DNA of 51,960 bases, from assembly GCA_002245135.1 (NCBI GenBank), contig NGBS01001203.1:1-51960 (forward strand). Reading direction: 5' to 3'. The stretch is from Proteromonas lacertae (taxonomy: Eukaryota > Sar > Bigyra > Opalinata > Proteromonadidae). This document shows positions 1 to 14,000 of this stretch, piece by piece (position 1 is the stretch's first letter; the number at the start of each line of letters is the position of its first letter). The translations under genes and the position numbers were made by a program. Below the pieces are notes generated by a model. It was not told the DNA's origin. It searched no databases and was given only the letters and a program-made list of their open reading frames with translations.

Positions 1-390
1 TTGACATTTTTTTGAAATTATGATTGATAAAAAACAATAAGAAAAAGTTAAATGAAATTATATACAAAAAACAAAAGAAAAATTTTAACCCATAAAATTA
101 CTCATACACTAAAATATATAAAGAAATTTAAACTCACCACTTGCTCCAGTATAACCCGTACCAAAAACTAATTTACACTCAAATCGCTTATTCTTACCTG
201 TAGAAGGCACCTAAGAATAGTCTGGTACGGGTTACCCACCTACAGTGATATTCTTACGGTTATACATATATTAAACTTGAATATCAAATTAATTGAGCTT
301 ATAATAGACGAATTAAATGCTATTAATTAAAAAAAAAGCTTGAAGAGGTGTTTGATTCTTTCAAATACGTTGTTTAATATGATTGAAATT
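1..390. other. Upstream intergenic region of the giant gene
   Basis: AT-rich sequence with no long reading frame on either strand. The only standout is a GC-richer island around 150-250 containing nested inverted repeats (listed separately). Positions 328-345 hold an A-run followed by AAGCTTGA. A related AAGCTT dyad occurs in the divergent promoter at 33948-33969, so this could be a promoter element, but two examples are weak evidence. Confidence 0.5.
150..236. other. Nested stem-loop, possible structured RNA
   Basis: A perfect 12-bp inverted repeat (TAACCCGTACCA at 152-163 and its complement at 223-234) encloses a second 8-bp inverted repeat (TATTCTTA at 189-196 and TAAGAATA at 212-219). 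The segment is richer in GC than the flanks. Nested stems with unequal internal loops (25 nt and 3 nt) look more like a folded RNA than a transposon end, but no family was recognised and no polymerase III boxes were seen. The strand is undetermined. Confidence 0.3.
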
Positions 391-3300
391 ATGAAGTTAC
401 TACTTATTTTGAGTATATCTAATATCAAAATATCTTTTAGGTTTATGTTTTGCTAACATTTTGGCAGATATAAATGGTCAAAATAACGAAATTAGTAAAC
501 CTCTACACTCCGATAATTACAAAGTTGTCAAGAATAAGCATGAAATGGAGCTAAATCACAATAATTACAGTATATGTGATGATAGTACAAAATATTTCTT
601 GAAACTTGCTTTATCGGATAAAAGTATAAGCAATCTTGGTAGATTGGAAGAATGTACTGGAATGAAAGGTTATTTTACTTTGAAAGTTGATGATAAAGAG
701 ATTGACTTTTCTGAGTTGTATAAGTCATTAATAACCAGTGCTACAAAAAACATTTATTTTTGTGATATAAAAAGTAGTATTATATTAGTAAGAAATAAAA
801 GAGAAGTAGGAAAATGTCAATTTGGTATAATTGAAATAGAGACAAATGATAAAAAAACTAAAATAGTTAATTTAGATGAAATGAAAGAAGGGCAAGAAAT
901 AATTTTATATGATAGAACACAGAAATCAAGAATGTTAGAAAGTAGTAATTTATTTGATGGAAATAGTGAATGGATGTATAGTTCAGATGAACAAGATGAA
1001 TTTTGGAAAGATAATGATGTTGAATTAAGTTGGACAAAATATACTGTTGGTTCATTTCCAGCCAAAACTGTCACTACTACTTATTATTCAAATGAATTTC
1101 AATTAGATGAAAATCTAGCATCAACAGGTGCTCCAACAATAACAGTTCGTTATAAAGATGGTATTACTATTTATGTGAATGGAAATGAAGTATTTCGAAG
1201 AAATATGCCAATTGGAATAATAAAGAACCAAATATTAGCTAGAAAATCATTTGATTCTGAAATTGATGAGAAAATAACAATTCCATTAACTGTTTTGCAA
1301 GGAGGTAAGAATAAAATATGTGTAGAAATTCACAAATCATCAACAAGTGAAGAAAGTCAAAATGATTCCTTTTCTTTAACATTAACAACAAATGATCCAA
1401 TAACAGAGACAAAAGTAATAACTGCAAAAAGCGATGTTAATTTAGTTGCTACACCAAGGGAAGGTGATCTTCAATCCAATTCAGAATTTACAGATGATCT
1501 TGACAATATTAATACAATTACAAAATATAATTATAATGTTAATCCAAGAAGAAGTCTCCCATTGAATTTTGTAATGACATTTAAAAATAATGAAGCAAGA
1601 TATTTTAATCAATTTGATATAAGTGGTTGTACAAATGATGCTAATACTCATCCAAATTATATAAAGATATATGCTACGACAGATAGTGAAAATCCAGACT
1701 GGGAATTATTATTTATGAATGATAATTTAGGATTAACTGAAGGACAATCAACAAATACTATACATTCTTTTAACATTGTTACTTATAAAGCATATGAAGC
1801 TGTAAGATTTGAAATAATTAGAACTAGAAGTACATCTAATACATGGATTCAATTCAAATTAATGGTATTACATCAAAAACCATTATCAACTTGTTCATCC
1901 ATTAATAAATATCCATCAATGTTTGTTAATGGTAAATACAATGAATATTGTAATGATAATAAGCTTAATATAAAGACAAAAGAATGTAGCAGTAGTAATA
2001 GTTGGAGTGATATTGATGTAAGTGAATGTACAAAAGGATTATTATTGAGAAATACAAAATGGGAATATTCTTCTAGTAATCAAATTAATTCAGATTGGAG
2101 TAATGAATATTCAGACAAATGGAGTGAATATAGTATTGGATCATTTCCTATTAAAGCTACAACAACAACATATTATAGAACAACATTTGAAATTGATGGG
2201 GATTTGAATAATTTAGGTTCTCCAATTCTAAAAGTAAGATTTGAAGATGGAATTGTTATTTATATAAATGGAAAAGAAATATATCGAAGAAATATGCCAT
2301 ATGATTTAATTACAAGTTCTACATTAGCATTAAAATCATTCGAAGGAATAATAGAAGAAAAAATAATTTTACCAATTCCAACAAAATTTCTTAAATTCGG
2401 ATTGAATTATATTGCTATAGAAATACATAAATCTTCATCAAGCCCTTCTAATCAAGAAGATTATTTCTACGCTATTATGATGGAAGGAAAGAGATTATCA
2501 ACAACAACAAGAGTTGCAGAATTGGATGATATTAATTATGATATATCTTATGGTAGTGGATTAGATACATTAAGCAGCTATGCAAAACCGATAAGTAATA
2601 TTTTTTCACGAGAAGTAACATATATGAGTTATACATGGAGTACTGCAAACAAATTTCCTGTTAATATGACATTTACATTTCGAAATCATGAAGCAAGATA
2701 TTTCAATCAATTTGAAATAAGTGGTTGTACAAATGATGTTAATTCTCATCCAAAGCATATAAAGATATTTGGCTCAACAGATAGTGATAATCCAAATTGG
2801 ATAGAATTATATGAAAATAAAGATTTAGGTTTGACAGAATTAGGCAATGAAGATTTTAGTCAAAATAACTGTAGAACAACTTCCTCATATCAATTTCCAA
2901 CTCAAAAATCATATGAAAGTTATAAATTAGAAATAAAAGCTGGAGAAGGTGGTAGTAATTCTATTCAATTTATATATTTTGCAATTAACCAAAATTCTGT
3001 TGCAGCATGTCCATTGAATGAATATGGAGTTTCTGCTTATCCAGGTGAAACAGTAACTGGTAAATGTAATAATAATATAGGAAATATATTATTAAAATGT
3101 AATGATAAATTAGAATGGGAATTAGATGGAGAATGTGTAGAAGTTAAATTACTAGAATATTATCATTCATATTACAATTTAACTGTTGGAATTAAATATA
3201 CTATTAAACCTAAAACTAAGGGATATTGTTCATCAATAGAGAATTTAGAAATGCCGAAAGATAATGGTTTTATAATGAATAATGGAATTGTGATAATTAA

Positions 3301-6300
3301 ATTGATAAAACCAATCGAAGGAGCTGTTGAAGTGAAGTTTCAGTGTGGAAAAGATGGATCTAATACAATATTAAGATTCTCAAGTAATAATGGTTATATG
3401 TTATATTCAAATTCAAAAATAACAGAAATTAAAAGTTTCTTATATAATGATGGTGTTAAAAGTTGTGAAATATTTCCTTCTTTACCATTTGGAGTTGATT
3501 TTAATCCAACTTATTGTACAATCAATGGATATTTAACCAATGTAGTGAGTGAAATGAAAGAATACACCATAAAATATACAATGAAAGATGGAGAAAGGCC
3601 AATAGAAGATGAAAAGATAAGAATTGGAATTTCTTCCAATTTGATGGAATGTTCTTATGGAGTAGATGATGTAATTGTAATTCCTCAATCACAATCATTT
3701 ATAATCAATCAACCTCATTGTAATGTACCAATTCAAAGTTGTCGATTAAAGAGTGGAGCATTATTTGATAATTTGGTTTTGAATACTTTGATTGGTGAAT
3801 TATCAACAACAGGAATAGCAAATGTTCAGAATGAGAGAGAAATAATTATTGAATTTACTAATTCGAGACAAACAATAGAAACAAAACTGAAATTAAAAGT
3901 AGAATCAGTTTCACCAGCTAAATCTCATCCAATCCAATTCTTCCAATATCCATCCAATCAAATAATGTTTTTAAGTGGAGTATATATTGATGATATAAAA
4001 CCGTCATTTGAAGGAGAGTTGGACGATTGTGAAATAAGTAATGGTGTTAATTTACCAAGTGGAATTACATTAAATCCTACAACTTGTATAATAAATGGAG
4101 TAATGAGTAGTAAACCTTCTGATTCTCAAACAATAGTTATAAGAGGAAAGAATAGTCACAGTAAATCATCCTTCACTTTATTAATTAAATATTATGGAAG
4201 TGATGCAACTGAAGCAAATCCTGGATTTAGAGGATATTATTATAAAGATTATTTTGATGATACAGCCTGTTGTCAACATCATGAAATAACCGATAAAGCA
4301 ATATTGAAATATGTGATGATAAAGAATCAAATAGATTATAAGGATAACTCATATTTATGGCCTGATTTGAGTTATAATTTAGAACAACAACATTCTTTGA
4401 ATTTTTCGTATGTCTCAAATGGGTTTGATCGTCAAATTCAATGGCTGACAAGTGGAAGTTCATGGATGAATACTAGTGGAAGTAGTGTAAAATCATCTCA
4501 AAGTGAAAATTATTGTAAAAGTGACTGTCCATTAATAACTGGATTAGCTGGAAACTATCCTAAAGTATATGGAAATGCATTTATGTATTATGGAAGACCA
4601 AAAACCTCAGCTACATTCAGAGCTGTATTTAGATATAGAAATACAGAATCTGATTATCTTAACAGTATTATATATCACATTCCTGTTGGATTTATGGAAT
4701 ATAATTTCACTTATGCAATTTATCCATTAAATGCTCCAATTCCTGTGAATATTCCAATATTCCATAAATCAATAACATCAAGTAAATATACATCATTTTC
4801 TATATATCCAACATTACCAGAAGGTTTATTATTTAATGAAGGAAATGGAGAAATAAGTGGAAATACAAAAGCAGAATCACCATTAACATCATATTTTATT
4901 ACTGCAAATCCAAATTCAGTTGATAAAATCTCAACAAAAATAGAAATTGGTGTTGAAAGATATGAAGATACATCTACATTTACATGTCCAACAGAAGTTG
5001 AATATATAGTAGGTAATGAAATATCAATACAATGTGAAACAAGTCAATCGAAATTCACTTCAAGTTCATTACCAAGTGGTTTATCATTAGATAAAGATAC
5101 AGGAATTATTTCAGGAAAACCATTAGAAGCTGTTACTGGTTATACAGTAAAGATATATAGATATGGATTAGTAGGAATTTCATCAACTGAAATTACATTA
5201 AATATAAAATCCTCCAATTATTATTTCAGATTAATTTATGAATATGTTGAAGATAAAAATATTGAAATAAAACACAATGATAATACTGAAGTTACACCAA
5301 TTGTGAAAGATAGTCCAAGTTTAAAAGTAGTAGAATATGTAGTGAATGAGAATGGTGGAAATGGAAATTATATTATCAATTTTAAATATCCAGGAAAATA
5401 TATAATCTACAATTCAAAACAAGATATATTATTTGCTAGAGAAGTTAATTTAGATTCACCAGAAATATCACTATGTGTAACTGGAAATGGAATTCCAGTA
5501 ATAGAATATGAAAAGAGTGAATTTATACTAAAAACTGGTGTTGAGTTTTATATTGGTCCAAAAATAACGAATGGAGCTAATATATTCGAAATTGATAAAA
5601 TTCCCAAAGGAATGTATTTTGATTCATTTACAGGAGTGTTATCTGGTGTAATAGGAAAAGAATTTGATGGTGATGAAGTATTAATCCGATGTAGAAATGA
5701 GAATGGATATTCAACTGCAGTTTTATTATCATTAAAACCAGAAAAATGTGCAGGTGTTGTTTTATCTTTAACAATCAATTTCATTGATGAGAATAGTGAT
5801 AATTTAGTGAAATTAGAATCATCAGATATTAATAAAATACTATTTGATAAAACCAATGTTGTTTCAACAACTGAATCATTTTGTGTGGATGAAGGAATAT
5901 ATAATTTACATACAAAATTCTCAAATTCACAATCCTCAGTGAGAGTTGATGTAATTGATACTGAATCCTCTATTGAAATGATTCCTGGAAATAGTAAAGT
6001 ATCAATAATAGCCAACAAACTATATAATGAAGATAATAAATGGTATTATAATGACAATACACAGTCTGATAACTCATGGATTACATCTACTGAAAATACT
6101 GGTTGGATTGAAAGTAGACCAATATCATTTCCAGATAAATCTCCTTCACTAGTAACAAGATATTATAAGAATGTATTTAGTTATTCTAAATCATCTGATT
6201 TAGAGAAATATTTCAAAATCAAGTTTCAATATGAAGGTGGAATGATAATGTATTTGAATGGAAAAGAAATTTATAGATTTAATTTACCAGAAGGAATAAT

Positions 6301-9300
6301 AGATGGTAATACAAATGCATTAGAGAATATTGGATTAAAAGAAGTGAATTTACCACTTCCTTTATCAATTTTATCTTCATCAAATATATTAGCAGTTGAA
6401 ATTCATAAAGTCCAAGGTGATGTTACTGTGAAGGACAATTTTAATATTGATTATCAATTTATTCAAATCAATGAATGTGTAAGTAAACCATTATTGAAAG
6501 TAGAGTCAATCAAAGCATTTGGTAATGTGAATGGTGATATTGGTGAATATCAATTAACATCTGAAGAAATATCCAAACTAATAGATGATTCAACATCAAC
6601 CAAATTGAGTTTTGATATGAGAAGAAATAGTCATATAATGAATACTTGGATAGAAATAACATTTAAAGAAAAGATATTATTCAATAATTATATATTATCT
6701 GCTCCAAGTACTGGGTTATTAAACTCATTTCCAATCGATTGGGATTTATATGGAAAGAATGGTCAAAATGAATGGAAATTACTTCATGAGATAAGAAATA
6801 ATGTAGAACCAGTTTATAATGAAAAATTACCATTTTATATTCCTAATAATGATGTAGAATATGAAACATATTTATTTAATTTCACTCGTCGAGGTGTATC
6901 TGGTGATTATTTATCTCCTGAATTTACAATAGCTGATTTTATTCCTCAATTATGTAATTATCAAAGTTATTGTTCTAATTCAAATATACCAATGGGTAAA
7001 ACAATAATCTCAACCTGTGGTTATGGATTACAATCTGATGGTAAAACTGATTCATCAGAACCAGCTCGAATATATACAACATGTAGAAATGAAATAGGAA
7101 ATGCTGTTCTTGAAGAATCAACAGGAACAAGTTGTTCATTAAAGAGATATTGGTTTGGTTGTTCGTCTGAAGTAGAAGAAATATATGTGGGTGATGAAAT
7201 TAATAAACAATTATGTTTTATAATAATTAATGGAGATTTTACTATTTCTTACCAACCACAATTACCTGAAGGTTTAAATATTGATGGAAATGGATTATTA
7301 AATGGAAATGCAGTTCAAACTACTCCCAAAGTTAATACAAAAGTTACAATAACGTCAAGTGGAAATTATCTAGAAAATGAAAGAGTGAGATTTGATTATA
7401 TAAAATTGAAAGTGAATGGTCCAAGTTGTTCTGTTGAGAATAGTTGGCCAGAAACAGAAGTTGGTCATGTAGCAGAATTATATTGTGATGAAGGAAGTAA
7501 TAAGAATAAAGAATTTATGAAAAGAAAATGTGAATATGATAAAGATAATAAATCTGCAAAATGGTCGGATTATATAAATGAAACTGAATGTAATAATGGA
7601 GATGTATATCTTTCAACCTATCCAAATGTTGTTATTACTCATGAATTTAGTTCAGATATATCTTCAATCACACCAGAATCTGCATATATTACTAAAAGTG
7701 GTAAAATACTTACAGTCAATAGTAGTGTGGAAATAATTCAAAAATTCGAAGTTGGACTAAGTGATTCATTAAAACACAATGTTTATGTGAGTGTAGTGAG
7801 AGATGTAGGTAAATGTAGTTATGGTGTGGAATATATTAGAATTTATCCAATTGAAATAGATTTAGAATTAAAATGTGATAAAAAACCATCCTATTTATTA
7901 GTGGAAAATCTACCAAATGGATTGAGTGTAGATGGAAATGGAAGAATTAGTGGTATTATTGAAGATCCAACTGAGTATGAAGAATATAAAACGATAATCA
8001 CTTATATAATAGATAAGAAATATCGAATAGTATTGAATTGGTATAAAAAGACAAAAGAAATGTCAAATGGATTAGAATTTATAAATTTTGCAGAATCTGG
8101 GCAAGATGGATTGAGTGATTCAGTTTTTCAAAATACTCAATTGAAAGATATTTGGTCGAAATTTGAAAATGGAGTATATAAAATTCAAGAAAAGAAATTT
8201 ATTACTACTTCTTATGTGAATTTAGCATCATGTGTAGATTGGTGGAATCCATGTCAAAATGGAATAGCAAGAATGAGAGGATATATAAAAATAGATGAAG
8301 ATAAAAGTTATACATTTACAGGTAGATCTGATGATAGACAGAAATTTGCATTTAGAAATTATGAACAACAAAGATACAATACAGCAAACTGGCAGGATAT
8401 TGGAAGTTATACAGTCGAATTGAAAAAAGGATATTATGTAATTGGTTATTTGACATGGTATGGTGGTGGCGCAAATGATTTTCAAGCTTATGTTGATGGA
8501 AATCAATTAGATGGTAGAATATTTAGTGGTGGATTTTTACTTTCTCACTTGTCATATAACACATTATTTGTTCATTCTAATAAAGATGATAATATTAATC
8601 TTATTCCTAGTTTCAATGGAATTGTCTCAGAATGGGAAATAACTCCATCAATTGATGGATTATCAATTAGAAAAGATGGAGTAATAGAAGGAGTAATTTC
8701 AACATGTAATAATGATTATAAGTTAGTTGTTGTTCAATCTATTAATGATATAGATTTATGTAAATCATCAACAGAATTTCAGCTTCACTGTTTTGATAAA
8801 TCATATTCAACTATTCAAAATGGTTTAATAGTGAAATACTTTGTCTTACAATCAGTTGATATTAATCACAATATTGATATATCTACAATGAAAGAAGAGA
8901 ATTTGAGATTAGAAAGAATCGAAGATAATATTTATCATGATCAAAGTGAAGAATTATGGAATGCTTTACCAGATGAATTAGGTTATTCATTTGTAGCTGA
9001 ATATAAAGGATATCTTAGAATTAATTCTCAAATGAGTGGAAATATGAAAATATCTTTGGAATGTTATGATTATTGTAGATTAACATTATCAAGTTTGAAT
9101 ATAGAATGTTTAGGTTTTGGTTATCATAAACAATCATCAGATATTAGTTTAAGTGAAGGTAATTATCCAATTGAAATAATATATGGAAAAGGAGATTTTG
9201 ATAAAACCAAATTATTAAAAATCTATTATTCCAAAGATAGTGTGAATGAAACGCCAATCCCTCAATCATCTTACTTCTATAATCCTGAATATCCTATATT

Positions 9301-11095
9301 ATATAATCCAATTAAAACTATGTATTATAATGATTCAAATATATCAATTAATCATCCGTTTAAATCAAATACATTTATAAAAGATGTAACAAACGCTAAA
9401 TATTCAATTACTCCTTTACTCCCTGAAGGATTATCATTGAACGAAGATGATGGATCAATAAGTGGAACAACAGCATTAATTGATGATAATACAAATTATA
9501 TAGTAAAAACAGAATGGAATGATGGAAGTTATTATTATTCATCATTTTCTTTTTCAATATTACCAAAGAATGAAGCAATAATTGAATATTCAAGTAATTC
9601 ATTCGAATATGGTATTGGCGATAATATTAATATATCACCAACTAAGATGAAATGTGATTATATTCATGCATTAGGTTTGCCAAATGGAATATCGATTGAT
9701 AGAAATGGTTTGATAAGTGGAATAGGTAAATTTGCATTTGATAAAAATGTTGAAATTGATTGTTTTACATATAAGAAATATAGTGTTACTATTCATTTAA
9801 CTGTTGTGGCTTGTGCTGGAGGAAAAGGATTTTTTGAATTTCAATATTTAATTCATTCCAATCCTGAATTAGTCAGTTTTAAAATATATCCATCAAATAA
9901 TATTAGTAATGTGATATTTGAAGATACAAATAATTCAACATTACAAATTGAGAAAGAATATTCTTTTCATCAATGTGTTGAATATGGAAATTATAAATTA
10001 GAAGTAAAAACCAAATCTCCAAAAGGTGGTTGGTATAAAATATTCTATGAAGATGAGAATATATATCAATTTAAAGAATTTGAGATTGATATTTTAACAG
10101 AATTTCCAATCAAAAGTAGTTATGAAAAGCCAATAATTCATTATGAAGAAAATAATGTGTTATATTTCAATGAATATGAAAAGTCTGTCTATCCAAATTA
10201 TATTGAAAATGGTTTGAGTATGATGAATATAAAAAGTGGTGTATTACCAAATACAATCAAATTAGATTATAAAACAGGCGTATTATCAGGAACATTACCT
10301 TCAAATTCTGCAGAAATAAAATTGGTAATAGAGATGAGAAATACATTCAGTAAAGAAAATAGTGTAATAGAAATAACATTAAAATATGAAAAATGTCTAA
10401 TGGAAGTAAAAATATCTTTATTGGCAAGAAATTTACAAAGTGATAGAATTGATAATATATTATGTGAATTTAATAAAGAATATTATAAATATGAATTATT
10501 TTCAACTATTACAAATGGACTTCAATATAAAACAATGTGTTTAGAAGAAGGAAATTATATAGTAAAATTAGGAAGAAGTGATAATAGTAAAGACGCTTGG
10601 AAGTTTAGTGAATTTGTAATAAGTATAGTTGATGGTGGTGATGTATTTCGAGATAATTATCGAGGAGGAGAAATGAATGTGTTGAATGTGAATTTAAAGA
10701 ATTATTTCAAAAGTAGTGATGAATTTAAATACAGTGATGTAAATCCAACAAGTATAGATTGGTTAGAAGGCAAATCAATAGAAGAATGGAAAGATGTAAA
10801 TGGTGTAGAACCATTAAATGGAGTGAAAGAAAGATATTATATAAAGAAAATCGAATTTAAAGAATCAACAAATAATTTAACATCATTTTATATTCGAATG
10901 AAATATTTCGGCAAAGTGATTTTATATATGAATGGAATGAAATTCTATGAAACTAATCCAAACTATGCTATTGCTACTTCTGCGAATGATTTTGAATATT
11001 ATAAGATAAGTGGATCAATCAGTTTACTAGAAAGATATAATTCTAACTATTTAGGAATAATATATGAGAATATTTATGAATTATACTGGAGTTGA
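391..11095 (+). CDS. Giant secreted protein, N-terminal uninterrupted part
   Basis: Exon 1 is 391-412 and exon 2 runs from 441 as a single open frame of more than 3,500 codons. After the signal peptide come a galactose-binding-like module (about 965-1395), a discoidin-like module (1555-1880), a sushi-like cysteine unit (1890-2035), a second set of the same three (2045-3140), and He_PIG/Ig-like units (3440-4130). Next are a PA14-like domain (4215-4700), more He_PIG units (4735-5215), a galactose-binding plus discoidin-like pair (6020-6920), a sushi-like unit (7425-7600), two PA14-like domains (8070-8560 with a WWNPC motif, 8820-9230), and further He_PIG units (9300-9800). These families bind carbohydrates or mediate adhesion, so a surface or matrix role is likely. 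Domain names rest on motif reading only. The frame ends at 11095 inside tandem copy A. Confidence 0.75.
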
Positions 11096-14000
11096 TATAA
11101 TTGAATTGAAAGAAATGATTTTAATATCTGGAATTGATTCTTGTAGTTATTCAATCTATGAAGATTATGATAATAGTTATGTGTATGAGAATATAGCAAG
11201 TGTTAATAATACTCAGTATCATGAACCAGTGTATAATGCATTTAAACATTTAACGAGATGGATCAAAATCAACATGGCAGTATGTGAATATAAGTCAATT
11301 AATTCAATTTGGAATGAATTTTCTAACTATGAATCAAAATGGTTTAATGGAGTAATAATCAAAACAGGAACTACAAAAGATAGATATGCAGTAGATTGGA
11401 AATTGAATGTAAGAATAAATTCCACCACTCAAAAGACAATAATTGAAAGAAATGGAGATAATCAAGATGTATTTTGCCAACTGGATATGTAACCAAGTAT
11501 TTTTCATCTGATAATAATGATGATTATATGAGTTATAATGGAATTGAATTATATATAAGTAAACATGGAATTGATGGATTTGAAACAACAGAAATCTCTC
11601 CATTAAGTTGTAAAAATTCTTGTTTTAAAGAAAGTGAATGGAAATCAATATCAAAAGGAAAGACTAATTATGTATTATGTGAAAATAATAAAGCTGGATT
11701 TAAATCTCGAAGATGTGGTGAAGATTTAGAATGGGAAAATGAAAATGATAGTGAATGTATTGATGCTTTGTTAGATTTAGAAAATGAATGGGAATATTCA
11801 AATGTATATCATAATTCTCTTTGGACTGATATGAATTATTATGATGATATAAAATGGAATAAATATAGAATAAATGAATTTCCAATGAAAACCAAAATTA
11901 CTTCATATTATAAAACCAATTTGACAATTGATAAAGATTTAAATGTAATTGGAATTCCTGACATGTATGTTCGATATGAATGTGGAATAATGATATTTAT
12001 GAACAATAAAGAAATTTATCGAAATAACATGCCAATAGGAGAAATCAATGGAGAAACGTATGGATTAAATACCGAAAATGGATTGATATATAAGAAAATC
12101 TCAATTCCTGCAACTGTAATTCAAAGTGGCTTGAATGAAATAAAAGTAGAAATTCACAAATGTGAATCTAGTTTAAAGAATGAAATCGATATATTTTCAT
12201 TAACAATATCAAAAACAACAATATCTTCTAGTGGATTGAGTGTATGTAAAAGTATAGATCCAATTCCATCAATGTTTGAAGGTGGTGAATATTTTGACAA
12301 ATGTGAAGGAGATAAAATAGGAAAAAGAAAGATGGTATGTGAGAATAGTGGTAAATGGAGTGAATTTGATAATAGTGAATGTGTTGAATCAATACTAAAT
12401 TTGAATAGTTTATGGGAATATTCAAGTGAAGACAATGTTGAATCAAATTGGAATAATGAGTATTCTAATGATTGGCCAGAATATAAATTCAAAGAATTCC
12501 CAATTAAAACCAAAACCACTACCTATTATCGAAATGAATTTAAAATATCAGAATCATTAAATGAGTTTGGTCATCTTGAATTAATAATTCGATATAAATA
12601 TGGAATAATGATCTATATAAATGGAAATGAAATATTTCGACGAAATATGAATAATAATGGTATAACAAGCAGTGATAAAGCTATAAAATCGTTTATTGGA
12701 TTAACAGAAGAAAGAATCTCAATTCCCTCTAAATTGATAAGATATGGAAATAATAAGATAGGAATCGAAATTCATAAATGTAATCAAAGTTCATTATCTC
12801 AAATTGATTTCTTTTATGTGACATTAACAAAGACAGAAAAGATTAGTTTCAAGTGTATTAATAACTCCCAAAGATGATATTGATTATTTATTAAAACCTA
12901 TAAATCCTAACACTAATATAGAAGAAAAGGAAGGAATAAAAGACTTTGATAATATAGAAAGTATGGTAAAATATTTAGCTGCTTCAGCTTCAACTGAAAA
13001 AATGTATTTCCATTTTCAATAATATTTACATTTCGAAATCATGAAGCAAGATATTTCAATCAATTTGAAATAAGTGGTTGTACAAATGATTTTAATACTC
13101 ATCCAAAACATATAAATATATTTGGTTCAACAGATAGTGATAATCCAAATTGGATAGAATTATATAAAAATGAAGATTTAGGATTAAGTAAAAATGATTG
13201 TAGAGATAAATTCACATATTCATTACCAGTTTTAAAATCATTTGAATCAATAAAATTTGAAATACGTGCAGTGTATAGTTTTAATGGTTGGATTCAATTT
13301 CGATTATTAACATTTAATGAAATTCCAGTAATTGCTTGTCCTGCTATTAATGAATATCCATCAATATATGGAAATGAAATAGCTAATATAACATGTTCTG
13401 GAAGAGGTTATAAAACTCGAAAATGTAATGAAAATGGTGTTTGGAGTGGAACAATCGATTTGAGTAAGTGTGAAGAAAATATCTTATATTTATCGACTTA
13501 TCCATATACATCAAAGAGTATTAGTTTTGATCAAAAGATCTTATCTGTAACACCAATAACATCCTATTTTAGTTATAATGAGAGTAGTTTAACCTTAATA
13601 AGTAATAGTAGTGAAGAATTTGTGAATAAAATAACATTGAAATTAGAAAATGAAAAATCGTATTTTGTATATGTGAGTGTAATTCGAAGAGAGATTGAAT
13701 GTAATTATGGAGTTGATTATATTCGAATATATAATATGTATTATGATTTAAAATTGATATGTAACATAAATCCATCTGATATAATAGTAGATGGATTACC
13801 TGATGGTTTAATTGCAGATGAGAATGGAAGAATAAGTGGAATGATAAAAGATGCAACAGGTGTAGATCCAATAACAACAACAATAAGTTATGAATGTGAT
13901 AAACATATATCAATTAGATTAGAATGGTTAAGAAAAGAGAAAGATTTAACTTTTGGATTAGAATTTATAAATCAAAATGAATCAAATCAAGAATCTGGTC

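Noticed and set aside
185-203. Possible U1 snRNA 5' end (TTCTTACCTG)
   Set aside because: Only the short 5'-like stretch matches. No Sm site or U1-like stem-loops follow.
60-280. Small minus-strand spliced gene in the first 280 bp
   Set aside because: Several GT-AG combinations can be drawn, but each gives only about 35 residues and none is favoured. The nested inverted repeats explain the island better.
817-9602. Minus-strand open frames within the giant gene (for example 5548-6018 and 8228-8506)
   Set aside because: They are shadows of the long plus-strand frame, with Ile/Leu/His-rich composition typical of reversed AT-rich coding sequence and no recognisable domains.
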